From Sulfurimonas sp. (GTDB lineage: Bacteria; Campylobacterota; Campylobacteria; Campylobacterales; Sulfurimonadaceae), in NCBI RefSeq assembly GCF_028714655.1, contig NZ_JAQTLY010000001.1:62001-126000 (forward strand): 64,000 bases of DNA, read 5' to 3'. Below the pieces are notes generated by a model, which was not told the DNA's origin, made no database searches, and saw only the letters and a program-made list of their open reading frames with translations. Positions 51,358 to 59,780 of this stretch are shown piece after piece (position 1 is the stretch's first letter; each line of letters starts with the position of its first letter). The position numbers and the translations under genes are program-made.

Positions 51358-52155
51358 ATGCCGAAATACAGTCTTTTTATACTTGTTTTTGTCTCTCTTT
51401 TCTCTTTTTTCGGCTTTCTCTTTTATTCGGTAGATGCATATGCACTTGATAGCGGTTCTATTTTGACTCCGCCGTCGATGGAACATTTGCTGGGTACGGA
51501 CAGACTCGGCAGAGATATCTTGGCGCGGCTTATCGAGGGTGGGAAAGTTTCGCTTATTATCGGTGTGGGAAGCGCTTTTATAGCTTCGGTTATCGGACTG
51601 ATTTTAGGTTCAATGGCCGGATATTTTCGAGGAAATATAGATAAAGGCTTTGTCGTTTTAGTGGATTTGTTTTTAACATTTCCGACATTTTTTCTGCTTC
51701 TTGCACTCGTTAGTTATGTAAATGCTTCGGCTTTGGTTTTGATCGTGATTATATCCGTAACGGGTTGGATGACGACGGCAAGGCTTATCCGTTCAGAGAG
51801 TTTTGGGATAACGACTCAACCATACATAAAAATACTAAACATCGCGAAAGTGGGTAAGCTAAAGATACTCTTTAAGTATTACGCTCCTCTTTTGGCCCCT
51901 ATATACTTTGTCAGTTTTACCTTTGGAGTAGGCGGAGCCATTCTTGCAGAATCGGGGCTTAGCTTTTTGGGTCTTGGAATAGTAGCGCCTCAAATGAGCT
52001 GGGGTACGATACTAAGCAGCGGCAAGGATGTCATAGAGATTGCATGGTGGGTTAGCTTTTTTCCTGGACTTATGATATTTTTGGTTACATTTTCATTGAT
52101 AAATATCTCAAATTATCTTCAGCAGTTAACAAATCAAAAAGAGATACGAAATTAG
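51358..52155 (+). CDS. ABC transporter permease, OppC/DppC family
   Basis: 265 residues. N-terminal helix, then the DppC-type MEHLLGTDRLGRDILARLIEGGKVSLIIGVGSAFIASVIGLILG, the EAA loop near residues 140-165 (SESFGITTQPYIKILNIAK), and GVGGAILAESGLSFLGLGIVAPQMSWGTIL. About six membrane helices. Partner of the OppB-type permease at 3784 by family, but no other transporter gene is next to it; it follows flgK after only 6 bp. Substrate unknown. Confidence 0.88.
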   Translation: MPKYSLFILVFVSLFSFFGFLFYSVDAYALDSGSILTPPSMEHLLGTDRLGRDILARLIEGGKVSLIIGVGSAFIASVIGLILGSMAGYFRGNIDKGFVVLVDLFLTFPTFFLLLALVSYVNASALVLIVIISVTGWMTTARLIRSESFGITTQPYIKILNIAKVGKLKILFKYYAPLLAPIYFVSFTFGVGGAILAESGLSFLGLGIVAPQMSWGTILSSGKDVIEIAWWVSFFPGLMIFLVTFSLINISNYLQQLTNQKEIRN

Positions 52156-52245
52156 CGCTCTTTTGCCAAAAATAGGATAATTTGGATAAAATAAATCCTT
52201 AATTATAAATTTTGGTTTTAAGAAACAGACACAGAAGAGAAAAAT

Positions 52246-53415
52246 ATGAAAATAGCCATAGCAGGGACAGGATATGTGGGACTTAGCAACGGGATACTTT
52301 TATCTCGGCACAATGAAGTCGTAGCCCTAGATATCATCCCTCAAAAAGTGGAGATGATAAATAGAGGTATTTCGCCCATAGAAGACAAAGAGATAGAAGA
52401 GTATCTAAAAAGAGATGATCTAAACTTTAAAGCGACACTAGATAAAGTCGAGGCATATAGCGGGGCTGAGTATATCATCATAGCTACTCCGACGGATTAT
52501 GACGAAAAAACAAACTACTTTAACACAAAAAGCATAGAGTTTGTAGTCGCCGATGTTTTGAGCATCAATCCTGATGCCGTAATGGTTATAAAATCGACTG
52601 TTCCGGTGGGGTATACAAAAACGCTAAGAGAAAAATTCGGTACGGATAATATAATTTTCTCACCCGAGTTTTTAAGAGAGGGGCTTGCACTTTATGATAA
52701 TCTTTACCCAAGCCGTATTATCGTAGGAGAGCAGAGCAAGAGAGCCGGCGTGTTTGCAAACTTGCTTGCACAGGGGGCGATTAAAAAAGATATCCCGATT
52801 CTTTTTACGGACTCAACTGAAGCAGAGGCGATAAAACTTTTTGCAAATACATATCTTGCTATGAGAGTAGCTTACTTTAACGAACTAGATAGTTATGCGC
52901 AAAGTCACGGTCTTGATACCAAACAAATAATAGAGGGTGTAGGACTTGATCCGCGAATAGGCACACACTATAACAACCCCTCTTTCGGATACGGCGGATA
53001 CTGTTTGCCAAAAGATACAAAGCAGCTTCTTGCAAACTATGCAGATGTGCCCTCAAATATGATAGAGGCGATTGTAAAATCAAACTCGACAAGAAAAGAT
53101 TTTATAGCAGACAGTATTTTGGCGAAAAGTCCAAAAATAGTCGGTGTATATAGACTTGTGATGAAAAGCGGAAGCGACAATTTTAGAAGTTCGGCTATTC
53201 AGGGAATTATGAAGCGCATCAAAGCAAAAGGGATAGAAGTCGTTATCTATGAGCCGGTACTGAATGAGGATAACTTTTTTAACTCAAGAGTCATAAAAGA
53301 TTTGGACGAGTTTAAAAAGGTAAGCGATGTTATAGTAGCAAATAGACTAAGTGAAGCAATTATGGATGTAAAAGCCAAAGTCTATACCAGAGATATTTTT
53401 AATAGTGACAGTTAG
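52246..53415 (+). CDS. ugd: UDP-glucose 6-dehydrogenase
   Basis: 389 residues. Oxidises UDP-glucose to UDP-glucuronate with NAD+ in two steps. N-terminal Rossmann [23 protein letters not shown], conserved [15 protein letters not shown] and [35 protein letters not shown], and the catalytic Cys253 in [11 protein letters not shown]. Feeds the epimerase at 54046. First gene of the polysaccharide locus, with a HepT/MntA pair inserted after it. Confidence 0.95.
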   Translation: MKIAIAGTGYVGLSNGILLSRHNEVVALDIIPQKVEMINRGISPIEDKEIEEYLKRDDLNFKATLDKVEAYSGAEYIIIATPTDYDEKTNYFNTKSIEFVVADVLSINPDAVMVIKSTVPVGYTKTLREKFGTDNIIFSPEFLREGLALYDNLYPSRIIVGEQSKRAGVFANLLAQGAIKKDIPILFTDSTEAEAIKLFANTYLAMRVAYFNELDSYAQSHGLDTKQIIEGVGLDPRIGTHYNNPSFGYGGYCLPKDTKQLLANYADVPSNMIEAIVKSNSTRKDFIADSILAKSPKIVGVYRLVMKSGSDNFRSSAIQGIMKRIKAKGIEVVIYEPVLNEDNFFNSRVIKDLDEFKKVSDVIVANRLSEAIMDVKAKVYTRDIFNSDS

Positions 53416-53424
53416 GATAATAAA

Positions 53425-53715
53425 ATGACAAAAACTATAATACTAAATTTTTTAAGAGAGCATAGGCAAGAGCTTCATGATAAATTTGGTCTAACAAAAA
53501 TCGGACTTTTTGGAAGTTATGTAAGAGATGAACAAAATGTAAATAGCGACATTGACATAGCAGTGGAGATAGAGAGCAAAAATAAATTTAGAAGTTTTTT
53601 TGCTCTAAAACAATATTTGGAAGAGAATCTACAGCATAAGGTAGATTTAGGGATTGAGAGTACGCTTAAGCCTATCGTAAAAAAATATATTGACAAAGAG
53701 ATAATATATGTCTAA
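53425..53715 (+). CDS. MntA-type nucleotidyltransferase antitoxin (second pair)
   Basis: 96 residues. GSX10DXD is exact: GSYVRDEQNVNSDID, with the third Asp in KVDLGIE. Similar in size and fold to the minus-strand copy at 19058 but clearly a different subtype. 10 bp after ugd and overlapping the toxin gene by 8 bp. Lies in the middle of a sugar-nucleotide operon, so it probably rides on that transcript. Confidence 0.87.
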   Translation: MTKTIILNFLREHRQELHDKFGLTKIGLFGSYVRDEQNVNSDIDIAVEIESKNKFRSFFALKQYLEENLQHKVDLGIESTLKPIVKKYIDKEIIYV

Positions 53716-54049
53716 AAGAGATATAAATCTTTATCTTGAGGATATTATAGATTCTTCAAAAGCTATTAAAGAGTTTGTGGGTGAAATGAGCTTTGAAGAG
53801 TTTATCAATGACAGGAAGACTTATAGTGCGACTATCAGAGAGTATATCATCATAGGTGAAGCGGTTTCTAATCTTATAGAAGAGCTAGAGGAGAAAATAC
53901 CGCAATATCCATGGAGAATGGTAAAAGATTTTAGGAATTTTATAGTACATGAATACTTTGGTGTCGATCCTGAAATAGTTTGGGATTTGACTATGCAAGA
54001 ACTGGATGAAATGGTAAATAATATTAAAAAAATAAGAGATAATAAATGA
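53708..54049 (+). CDS. HepT-like toxin (HEPN, DUF86), second pair
   Basis: 113 residues, helical, with RX4HXY as RNFIVHEY near residues 75-82 and the DUF86-type LYLEDIIDSSKAIKEF and TYSATIREYIIIGEAV. Overlaps the mntA-like gene by 8 bp and the epimerase by 4 bp (ATGA). A different subtype from the HepT at 18688: sequence outside the motif is not alike. Confidence 0.87.
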   Translation: MSKRDINLYLEDIIDSSKAIKEFVGEMSFEEFINDRKTYSATIREYIIIGEAVSNLIEELEEKIPQYPWRMVKDFRNFIVHEYFGVDPEIVWDLTMQELDEMVNNIKKIRDNK

Positions 54050-55203
54050 AAATATTAGTAACCGGAACGGCAGGCTTTATCGGTTTTCATTTGGCAAAAA
54101 AATTGCTGGAGCGTGGTGATGAGGTTGTGGGGCTTGACAATATAAACGACTACTATGATGTAAACTTAAAATACGCAAGATTAAATGAGCTTGGCATACA
54201 GATTAGTCATTGCGAACAAAGTCAAACAATTTCTGAGACTGCCGCGTCGCAATTTCCTCAAGGTGATAGTCATTGCGAGCAAAGCGCGGCAATCTTATCA
54301 TCAAAATATCCAAACCATAAGTTTGTAAAAATGGACTTAGCAGATACAAAAGCAATCAATAAACTTTTTGAAACGGAAAAATTTGATGCGGTGTGCAACC
54401 TTGCCGCTCAAGCGGGGGTGAGATACTCCATAGAAAATCCTCATGCTTACATACAAAGCAATGTAGTAGGATTTATGAATATACTTGAAGCTTGCAGACA
54501 TTACGGCGTAAAAAATTTGGCGTATGCGAGCAGTTCCAGCGTCTACGGACTAAACAAATCTCAGCCTTTTAGAACAAGTGACCATACGGATCATCCGATT
54601 AGCCTCTATGCGGCAACTAAAAAATCAAATGAGATGATGGCGCATACTTATAGCCATCTTTACGGTATTGCTACGACCGGGCTTAGGTTTTTTACGGTAT
54701 ACGGCGAATGGGGCAGACCGGATATGGCGCCTATGCTTTTTGCAGATGCGATTTTAAACGACAGAGCCATAAAAGTATTTAATCACGGCAATATGAGCAG
54801 GGATTTTACCTATATAGACGATATAGTGGGTGGAGTTATAAAAGTTATAGACAATCCTGCTAAACCTTTTCGTCATTCTGAACAACAAACTCGTCATTCT
54901 GAACTTGATTCAGAATCTAACCTCCCTCCCGACCGCTCTACTGCACCGTATCGCATATATAACATAGGCAACAACTCGCCCGTGCAGCTTTTAGACTTTA
55001 TAAAAACACTCGAAATTTCATTGGGCAAAGAGGCAAAGAAAAATTTTATGGATATGCAAGACGGGGATGTGGTCTCAACTTATGCGGATATAAGCGCTCT
55101 GATTGATGATTTTGGTTACAAACCCGATACTTCACTTGAAGTCGGGGTTGAGAAATTTGTGAAATGGTATAAAAAGTTCTATGATAAAAAAGGAGAAAAA
55201 TAG
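54046..55203 (+). CDS. UDP-glucuronate 4-epimerase-like SDR with in-frame repeat insertions
   Basis: 385 residues; relatives of this size class are usually around 335-350. Extended SDR: TGTAGFIGFHLAKKL (NAD loop), NLAAQAGVRYSIENP, Ser-rich ASSSSVYG and YAATK (Tyr/Lys). LNDYYDVNLKYARL-type N-terminus and the FTVYGEWGRPDMA segment fit UDP-glucuronate/UDP-glucose 4-epimerases acting after Ugd to give UDP-galacturonate. Two repeat-derived stretches interrupt it: about residues 54-84 (two SHCEQS units) and about 276-292 (RHSE...HSELDSES), both in frame with no stop. They fall in surface-loop positions and seem tolerated. Confidence 0.88.
   Translation: MKILVTGTAGFIGFHLAKKLLERGDEVVGLDNINDYYDVNLKYARLNELGIQISHCEQSQTISETAASQFPQGDSHCEQSAAILSSKYPNHKFVKMDLADTKAINKLFETEKFDAVCNLAAQAGVRYSIENPHAYIQSNVVGFMNILEACRHYGVKNLAYASSSSVYGLNKSQPFRTSDHTDHPISLYAATKKSNEMMAHTYSHLYGIATTGLRFFTVYGEWGRPDMAPMLFADAILNDRAIKVFNHGNMSRDFTYIDDIVGGVIKVIDNPAKPFRHSEQQTRHSELDSESNLPPDRSTAPYRIYNIGNNSPVQLLDFIKTLEISLGKEAKKNFMDMQDGDVVSTYADISALIDDFGYKPDTSLEVGVEKFVKWYKKFYDKKGEK
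54206..54295. repeat. Family-A palindromic repeats inside the epimerase gene
   Basis: Copy 1 at about 54206-54233 (TCATTGCGAACAAAGTC...) and copy 2 at 54270-54295 (TCATTGCGAGCAAAGC...GGCAATCT), with a GCCGCGTCGCAAT fragment between. Translated in frame as SHCEQSQTI and SHCEQSAAI. Confidence 0.85.
54871..54919. repeat. Family-B palindromic repeat inside the epimerase gene
   Basis: CGTCATTCTGAAC, a short spacer, then CTCGTCATTCTGAACTTGAT and TCAGAATCT: TTCTGAA/TTCAGAA arms. Translated in frame as RHSEQQT and RHSELDSES. Confidence 0.85.
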
Positions 55204-56088
55204 ATGAAAGGGATAATTTTGGCAGGCGGAAGCGGGACGAGGCTTTATCCGCTTACAAAGAGCATAAGCAAACAGTTATTGCCAATTTATGACAAGCCGA
55301 TGATTTACTATCCGCTTTCGGTTTTGATGTTGGCAGGGATTAGAGAGATTTTGATTATCTCTACCCCGAGTGATTTGCCTAGATTTAAAGAGCTGCTAGG
55401 AGACGGGAGCGATTTGGGCGTGAGCTTTTCTTATGTTGTTCAGCCATCACCAGAGGGTCTTGCACAGGCTTTTATACTCGGGGAAGAGTTTATCGCAAAC
55501 GATAGTGTATGTTTGATACTTGGGGATAATATCTTTTACGGACACGGACTAACAGGGTTGCTTAGACAATCTGTAGAAAATGTAGAGAAAGAGAATAAAG
55601 CTACAGTTTTTGGTTACTATGTAAATGATCCGCAGAGATACGGTGTTGCCGAGTTTGATAGAGATGGGAATGTGGTAAGCATTGAAGAAAAACCGACTGC
55701 TCCAAAAAGTAATTATGCTGTGACAGGGTTATATTTTTATCCAAATTCCGTCGTACAAATTGCTAAAAGTATAAAGCCAAGTTCAAGAGGGGAACTTGAA
55801 ATAACAGATGTAAACAAAGCATGTCTTCAAGAGGGAAATTTAAAAGTCGAGCTTATGGGCAGAGGTTATTCATGGCTTGATACTGGAACACATGAGAGCC
55901 TGCTTGAAGCTGGTATTTTTATAGAAGTTATAGAAAAAAGACAGGGATTAAAAGTGGCTTGTATAGAAGAGATAGCTTATGAGATGGGATACATAAGTAA
56001 AGAAAAACTGCTTGAACTTGCAAAGCCGCTAAGTAAAAACAGATACGGTGAGTATTTGATTCAAATAGCAAATAGAGTAAGATATTAA
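55204..56088 (+). CDS. rfbA: Glucose-1-phosphate thymidylyltransferase RfbA (RmlA)
   Basis: 294 residues. First step of dTDP-deoxysugar synthesis. Signatures: [83 protein letters not shown]. Long (RmlA-type, not RmlA2) form. It begins directly after the epimerase stop with the spacing TAGATG. Confidence 0.96.
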   Translation: MKGIILAGGSGTRLYPLTKSISKQLLPIYDKPMIYYPLSVLMLAGIREILIISTPSDLPRFKELLGDGSDLGVSFSYVVQPSPEGLAQAFILGEEFIANDSVCLILGDNIFYGHGLTGLLRQSVENVEKENKATVFGYYVNDPQRYGVAEFDRDGNVVSIEEKPTAPKSNYAVTGLYFYPNSVVQIAKSIKPSSRGELEITDVNKACLQEGNLKVELMGRGYSWLDTGTHESLLEAGIFIEVIEKRQGLKVACIEEIAYEMGYISKEKLLELAKPLSKNRYGEYLIQIANRVRY

Positions 56089-56166
56089 ATGGTCTTTATA
56101 AGAATAAACATTTCTGATGTAGTTTTAATAGAGCAACAGACTTATGGAGTAGACTATTATGCTTAA
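56089..56166 (+). pseudogene. Remnant of rfbC (rmlC), N-terminal 25 codons
   Basis: MVFIRINISDVVLIEQQTYG then VDYYA and stop. It matches the start of dTDP-4-dehydrorhamnose 3,5-epimerase (F.R..I.DV.LIE...G), followed at once by the rfbD start inside its end. The remaining 85 percent of an RmlC (about 180 residues) is missing. The ATG follows the rfbA stop directly (TAAATG), in the usual position of rfbC. Confidence 0.6.
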
Positions 56167-57043
56167 TATTTTGGTAACCGGTTCAAATGGTCAACTTGGT
56201 TCGGAGATAAAAGAGTTAGCAAGAGATGATGGGACTAAAATCCCAATTCCAAATAAGTTTTTTTTTACTAATAAAAATAGTTTGGATATTACAGATTTAG
56301 ATGCTATATATGAGTTTGTAGAGCAAAACAGTATACATGTCATTATAAATTGTGCAGCATATACGGCAGTGGATAAGGCTGAGATTGATGAGTCAAATGC
56401 AAATGCTATAAATCACTTAGCGGTAAGAAATTTAGCCCTTATTTCAAAAGAAAAAAAGATAAAACTTATTCATATCTCAACAGATTATGTTTTTGATGGA
56501 AAGAACTATAAGCCATATATGGAAGATGATACAACTCATCCGCAATCAGTTTATGGAAAAACAAAACAAAACGGTGAAAAAGCCGTGCGAGAGATAAATC
56601 CAAAAAATTCTATAATTATTAGAACTTCATGGGTATATAGCTGTTATGGAACAAACTTTGTAAGAACTATGCTTCGTTTAGGCAAAGAGAGGGACTCTTT
56701 AGGTGTGATTTATGATCAAATAGGAACTCCAACCTATGCAAGAGATTTGGCAAAAACTATATTAGAAATTTTTCCTAAAATAGATAATGACATTGTAGAT
56801 ATTTACAACTACTCAAACGAGGGCGTTTTAAGCTGGTATGACTTTGCAAAAGAGATTATGCGCATGGCAAAACTAAAGTGTAAACTTAACCCTATTGAGA
56901 CAAAAGAATATCCAACACCGGCTTTAAGACCGCACTATAGTTTACTGAATAAATCAAAGATAAAAAAAGATTTTGGTATAGTTATACCTTATTGGAAAGA
57001 TAGTTTGGATGAGTGTTTAAAAAAAATGGGAGAGAGAAAATAA
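56159..57043 (+). CDS. rfbD: dTDP-4-dehydrorhamnose reductase RfbD (RmlD)
   Basis: 294 residues. Reductase of the last dTDP-L-rhamnose step. SDR with NILVTGSNGQLGSEI, NCAAYTAVDKAEID, ISTDYVFDG, YGKTK (Tyr/Lys) and RTSWVYSCYGTNFVRTML. Complete and well conserved. Its substrate normally requires RmlC, which is only a remnant here. Overlaps rfbB by one base (TAATG). Confidence 0.95.
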   Translation: MLNILVTGSNGQLGSEIKELARDDGTKIPIPNKFFFTNKNSLDITDLDAIYEFVEQNSIHVIINCAAYTAVDKAEIDESNANAINHLAVRNLALISKEKKIKLIHISTDYVFDGKNYKPYMEDDTTHPQSVYGKTKQNGEKAVREINPKNSIIIRTSWVYSCYGTNFVRTMLRLGKERDSLGVIYDQIGTPTYARDLAKTILEIFPKIDNDIVDIYNYSNEGVLSWYDFAKEIMRMAKLKCKLNPIETKEYPTPALRPHYSLLNKSKIKKDFGIVIPYWKDSLDECLKKMGERK

Positions 57044-58107
57044 TGAAATCAATTTTATTAACAGGAACCGCAGGATTTATAGGCAGTAATTTTGTGCCAT
57101 ACTTTTTAGATAAATATCCGGAGTATAACTTGGTAAATTTAGATCTTTTAACTTACGCAGGAAATTTAGAAAATCTAAAAGAGTGTGAGCAAAATCCGAG
57201 ATATAAGTTTATCAAAGGTGATATCTGCAACAGGGAGTTGGTTGAGTTTATATTTAATGAGTATGGCATACAAGGCGTGATTCACTTTGCAGCAGAGAGT
57301 CATGTGGACAACTCCATCAAAAACCCCGGAGTGTTTATTCAAACTAATGTAACCGGAACTTTTACATTGATAGATGTAGCATATAAATATTGGATGAAAA
57401 ACCCTTTTGTTTATAAAACTCGTTCTTCTAAATCAAGTGCAGAGTCTATTATCCCTCGCTTTCACCATATAAGTACAGATGAAGTATATGGAACGCTAGG
57501 TGAAATAGGACTTTTTACAGAATCAACACCTTACGCTCCAAACTCACCATATTCAGCTTCCAAAGCAAGTAGCGATATGATAGTAAGAAGTTACCAAGAG
57601 ACATATGGTATGAATACGGTGATTACAAACTGCTCAAACAACTACGGTCCAAAACAGCATGACGAAAAACTCATACCAACAATTATAAGAAATGCCCTAA
57701 AAGGAAACCCTATCCCAATTTACGGTGATGGGAAAAATATCCGTGACTGGCTCTATGTGTTAGACCACTGCAAAGGGATTGACTTGGTTTATCACAAAGG
57801 CAAAACGGGAGAGGTGTATAATATAGGCGGAAGAAACGAGAGAACAAATCTTCAGATAGTTGATAGAATATGTGCGATATTAGATGAAAAAGTACCTCGC
57901 TCTAGTAGTTATCCTGAACTTGATTCAGGTTCTAGTTATAAAGAGCTTATAACTTTTGTAGAAGACAGAGCGGGACATGACAGACGTTATGCCATAGATG
58001 CAACAAAGCTGGAAAATGAACTTCTCTGGAGAGCAGATGAGAACTTTGATAGCGGAATTGTTAAGACTATAGAGTGGTACTTAAAAAAGTATGGAAATAC
58101 TAATTAA
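57043..58107 (+). CDS. rfbB: dTDP-glucose 4,6-dehydratase RfbB (RmlB) with repeat-derived loops
   Basis: 354 residues from the ATG at 57043 (GGGAGAG in front). SDR with LTGTAGFIGSNFVPYFL, HFAAESHVDNSI, HISTDEVYGTLGE (catalytic Thr-Asp-Glu), YSASK (Tyr/Lys), NNYGPKQHDEKLIP and VEDRAGHDRRYAIDATK. Two stretches look like palindromic-repeat insertions: TRSSKSSAES near residues 126-135 and SSSYPELDSGSS near residue 290. Both are in frame, in regions where other RmlB proteins vary. Makes dTDP-4-keto-6-deoxyglucose for rhamnose or an amino-deoxy sugar. Confidence 0.93.
   Translation: MKSILLTGTAGFIGSNFVPYFLDKYPEYNLVNLDLLTYAGNLENLKECEQNPRYKFIKGDICNRELVEFIFNEYGIQGVIHFAAESHVDNSIKNPGVFIQTNVTGTFTLIDVAYKYWMKNPFVYKTRSSKSSAESIIPRFHHISTDEVYGTLGEIGLFTESTPYAPNSPYSASKASSDMIVRSYQETYGMNTVITNCSNNYGPKQHDEKLIPTIIRNALKGNPIPIYGDGKNIRDWLYVLDHCKGIDLVYHKGKTGEVYNIGGRNERTNLQIVDRICAILDEKVPRSSSYPELDSGSSYKELITFVEDRAGHDRRYAIDATKLENELLWRADENFDSGIVKTIEWYLKKYGNTN
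57419..57448. repeat. Decayed family-B repeat inside rfbB
   Basis: CTCGTTCTTCTAAATCAAG then TGCAGAGTCTA: compare CTCGTCATTCTGAAC...TTCAGAATCTA at 54891-54919. Translated TRSSKSSAES versus TRHSELDSES in the epimerase. Several substitutions suggest an older insertion. Confidence 0.55.
57911..57933. repeat. Family-B half-element inside rfbB
   Basis: ATCCTGAACTTGATTCAGG then TTCT, the same hairpin as in the intergenic elements at 25325 and 44880. Translated in frame as YPELDSGS, within the otherwise conserved region before YKELITFVEDR. Confidence 0.8.
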
Positions 58108-58149
58108 AATGACATTATCAATGAGCTGGAATGAATATGGAATAATAAA

Positions 58150-59223
58150 ATGATAAATGTTACTAAAACTTACTTGCCAAATATAGAAAAATATAAACAA
58201 TATATTGATGAGATATACGGTAATGGTTGGGTAACAAATAATGGACCACTTGTACAAAGACTCGAAAAAAGACTAGCAGAATATTTGGGAGTTAAGAATA
58301 TTGTACTTGTTGCAAATGGTACAGTAGCACTTGAAATTGCTTATAGAACACTTGGGTTAAAAGGTTTTGCGATTACAACACCATTTAGTTTTGTAGCCAC
58401 TGTAAGTTCGCTTGTAACCAATGAATTACTTCCGATATTTGCTGATATAAATCCAGAAAGTTTAAATATAGATCCAAAGAATATAGAAAATTTGATTACA
58501 AAAAATACTTCTGCGATAGTAACAACTCATGTATTTGGAAATGCTTGCGAAGTAGAAGCCATAGATACTATAGCAAAAAAACATAATTTAAAAGTTGTAT
58601 ATGACGCAGCACATGCCTTCAATGTAAAATATAAAGAGCAAAGCGTACTAAACTATGGAGATATATCAACACTAAGTTTTCATGCAACAAAGTTTTTCCA
58701 TACCATAGAAGGTGGTGCACTTATAATCAATGATGATGAACTTGTTCAAAAAGCAAGATATCTTATAAACTTTGGAATCAAAAATGAAGAGGAGATACCA
58801 GAGCTTGGAACAAATGCTAAAATGAATGAATTTGAAGCTGCTATGGGGCTTTGTGTACTTGATGATATAGAAAAGATAAAACAAAAAAGAAAAATGATTT
58901 ATGAAATTTATGAAAAAGAGTTGAAAGGATTAGTTCAATTTCAAGAGAAGAATGAAAATGCAACGCAAAACTATAGCTATTTTTCGGTTGTTTTTGAAAA
59001 TGAAACCCAACTTCTCAAAGTACAAAAAGCTTTAAATGAGCAAGATATCTACCCGAGAAGATATTTTTATCCATCGCTGGACACTTTAAGTTACATTGAA
59101 CCAAAGCAAAAGATGCCAATATCAAGAGATATCTCAAAAAGGATATTTTGCTTGCCTGTTTATGCCGAGCTTAAAAAAGATACTCAAGAGAAAATAATTA
59201 AAATAATCAAGAAGGCTCTGTGA
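58150..59223 (+). CDS. DegT/DnrJ/EryC1-family sugar aminotransferase
   Basis: 357 residues. PLP enzyme that aminates a nucleotide-activated keto sugar. Lys181 (SFHATKFFH) would bind PLP. Other landmarks: GNGWVTNNGPLVQRLEKRLAEYLG, VANGTVALEIAYRTLGL, ITTPFSFVATVSSLVTNELLPIFADI, VYDAAHAF and IEGGALIINDDELV. Probably uses the dTDP-4-keto sugar from RfbB to make a 3- or 4-amino-6-deoxy sugar, which the next gene would acylate (inference). Confidence 0.92.
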   Translation: MINVTKTYLPNIEKYKQYIDEIYGNGWVTNNGPLVQRLEKRLAEYLGVKNIVLVANGTVALEIAYRTLGLKGFAITTPFSFVATVSSLVTNELLPIFADINPESLNIDPKNIENLITKNTSAIVTTHVFGNACEVEAIDTIAKKHNLKVVYDAAHAFNVKYKEQSVLNYGDISTLSFHATKFFHTIEGGALIINDDELVQKARYLINFGIKNEEEIPELGTNAKMNEFEAAMGLCVLDDIEKIKQKRKMIYEIYEKELKGLVQFQEKNENATQNYSYFSVVFENETQLLKVQKALNEQDIYPRRYFYPSLDTLSYIEPKQKMPISRDISKRIFCLPVYAELKKDTQEKIIKIIKKAL

Positions 59224-59774
59224 TGGATAAATATCAAATACCTAATGTAAAAACTTTTGAATATACAAAAATAATAGGATTAGAAAATATAGAGTTTGGG
59301 GAAAATATAATTATTGATGATTTTGTCCTTATCTATGCAAAAGAAAAAATCAAAATTTCCAATTTTGTACATATTGCCAGTTTTTCATCAATATCAGGTG
59401 GAGGAGGGTTGACAATGGAAGAGTTTTCAGGAGTAGCTTCCGGATGTAGAATCGTTACTGGAAGTGATGATTTTAAAGATTGGGGATTTGGCAATCCAAC
59501 AATTGCCCAAGAATTTAGAAATTTAAAAATTGGAAAAATTAAAATCGGAAAATTTGCAATTATAGGAGCTAATAGCATAATTTTACCGGATGTAAATATA
59601 GGAGAAGGTGTTGCAGTTGCTGCAAATTCTCTTGTTACAAAAAATTTGGAAGCTTGGGGTATTTATGTTGGAAATAAAAAAGTTGGAGAACGAAATAAAG
59701 AAGAAGTTTTAAAAAACTATGAACAATTTTTGGAAGCCCACGAGTATAAAAGAGTCGGGAATTTATTTAAGTAA
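59223..59774 (+). CDS. Left-handed beta-helix acyltransferase (sugar O/N-acetyltransferase)
   Basis: About 183 residues; the ATG overlaps the aminotransferase stop (TGATG). Hexapeptide repeats in two blocks (IEFGENIIIDDFVLIYAKEKI and IKIGKFAIIGANSIILPDVNIGEGVAVAANSLV), with a GSDDFKDW segment between. WbbJ/VioB-like arrangement after a DegT enzyme: it probably acetylates the new amino group of the deoxysugar. Its N-terminus has a PNVKTFEYTKIIG extension. Confidence 0.88.
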   Translation: MDKYQIPNVKTFEYTKIIGLENIEFGENIIIDDFVLIYAKEKIKISNFVHIASFSSISGGGGLTMEEFSGVASGCRIVTGSDDFKDWGFGNPTIAQEFRNLKIGKIKIGKFAIIGANSIILPDVNIGEGVAVAANSLVTKNLEAWGIYVGNKKVGERNKEEVLKNYEQFLEAHEYKRVGNLFK

Positions 59775-59780
59775 ACTAAG

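Noticed and set aside
58109-58153. 14-codon frame MTLSMSWNEYGIIK before the aminotransferase
   Set aside because: Too short to support; it might be a remnant or leader peptide but nothing confirms this.
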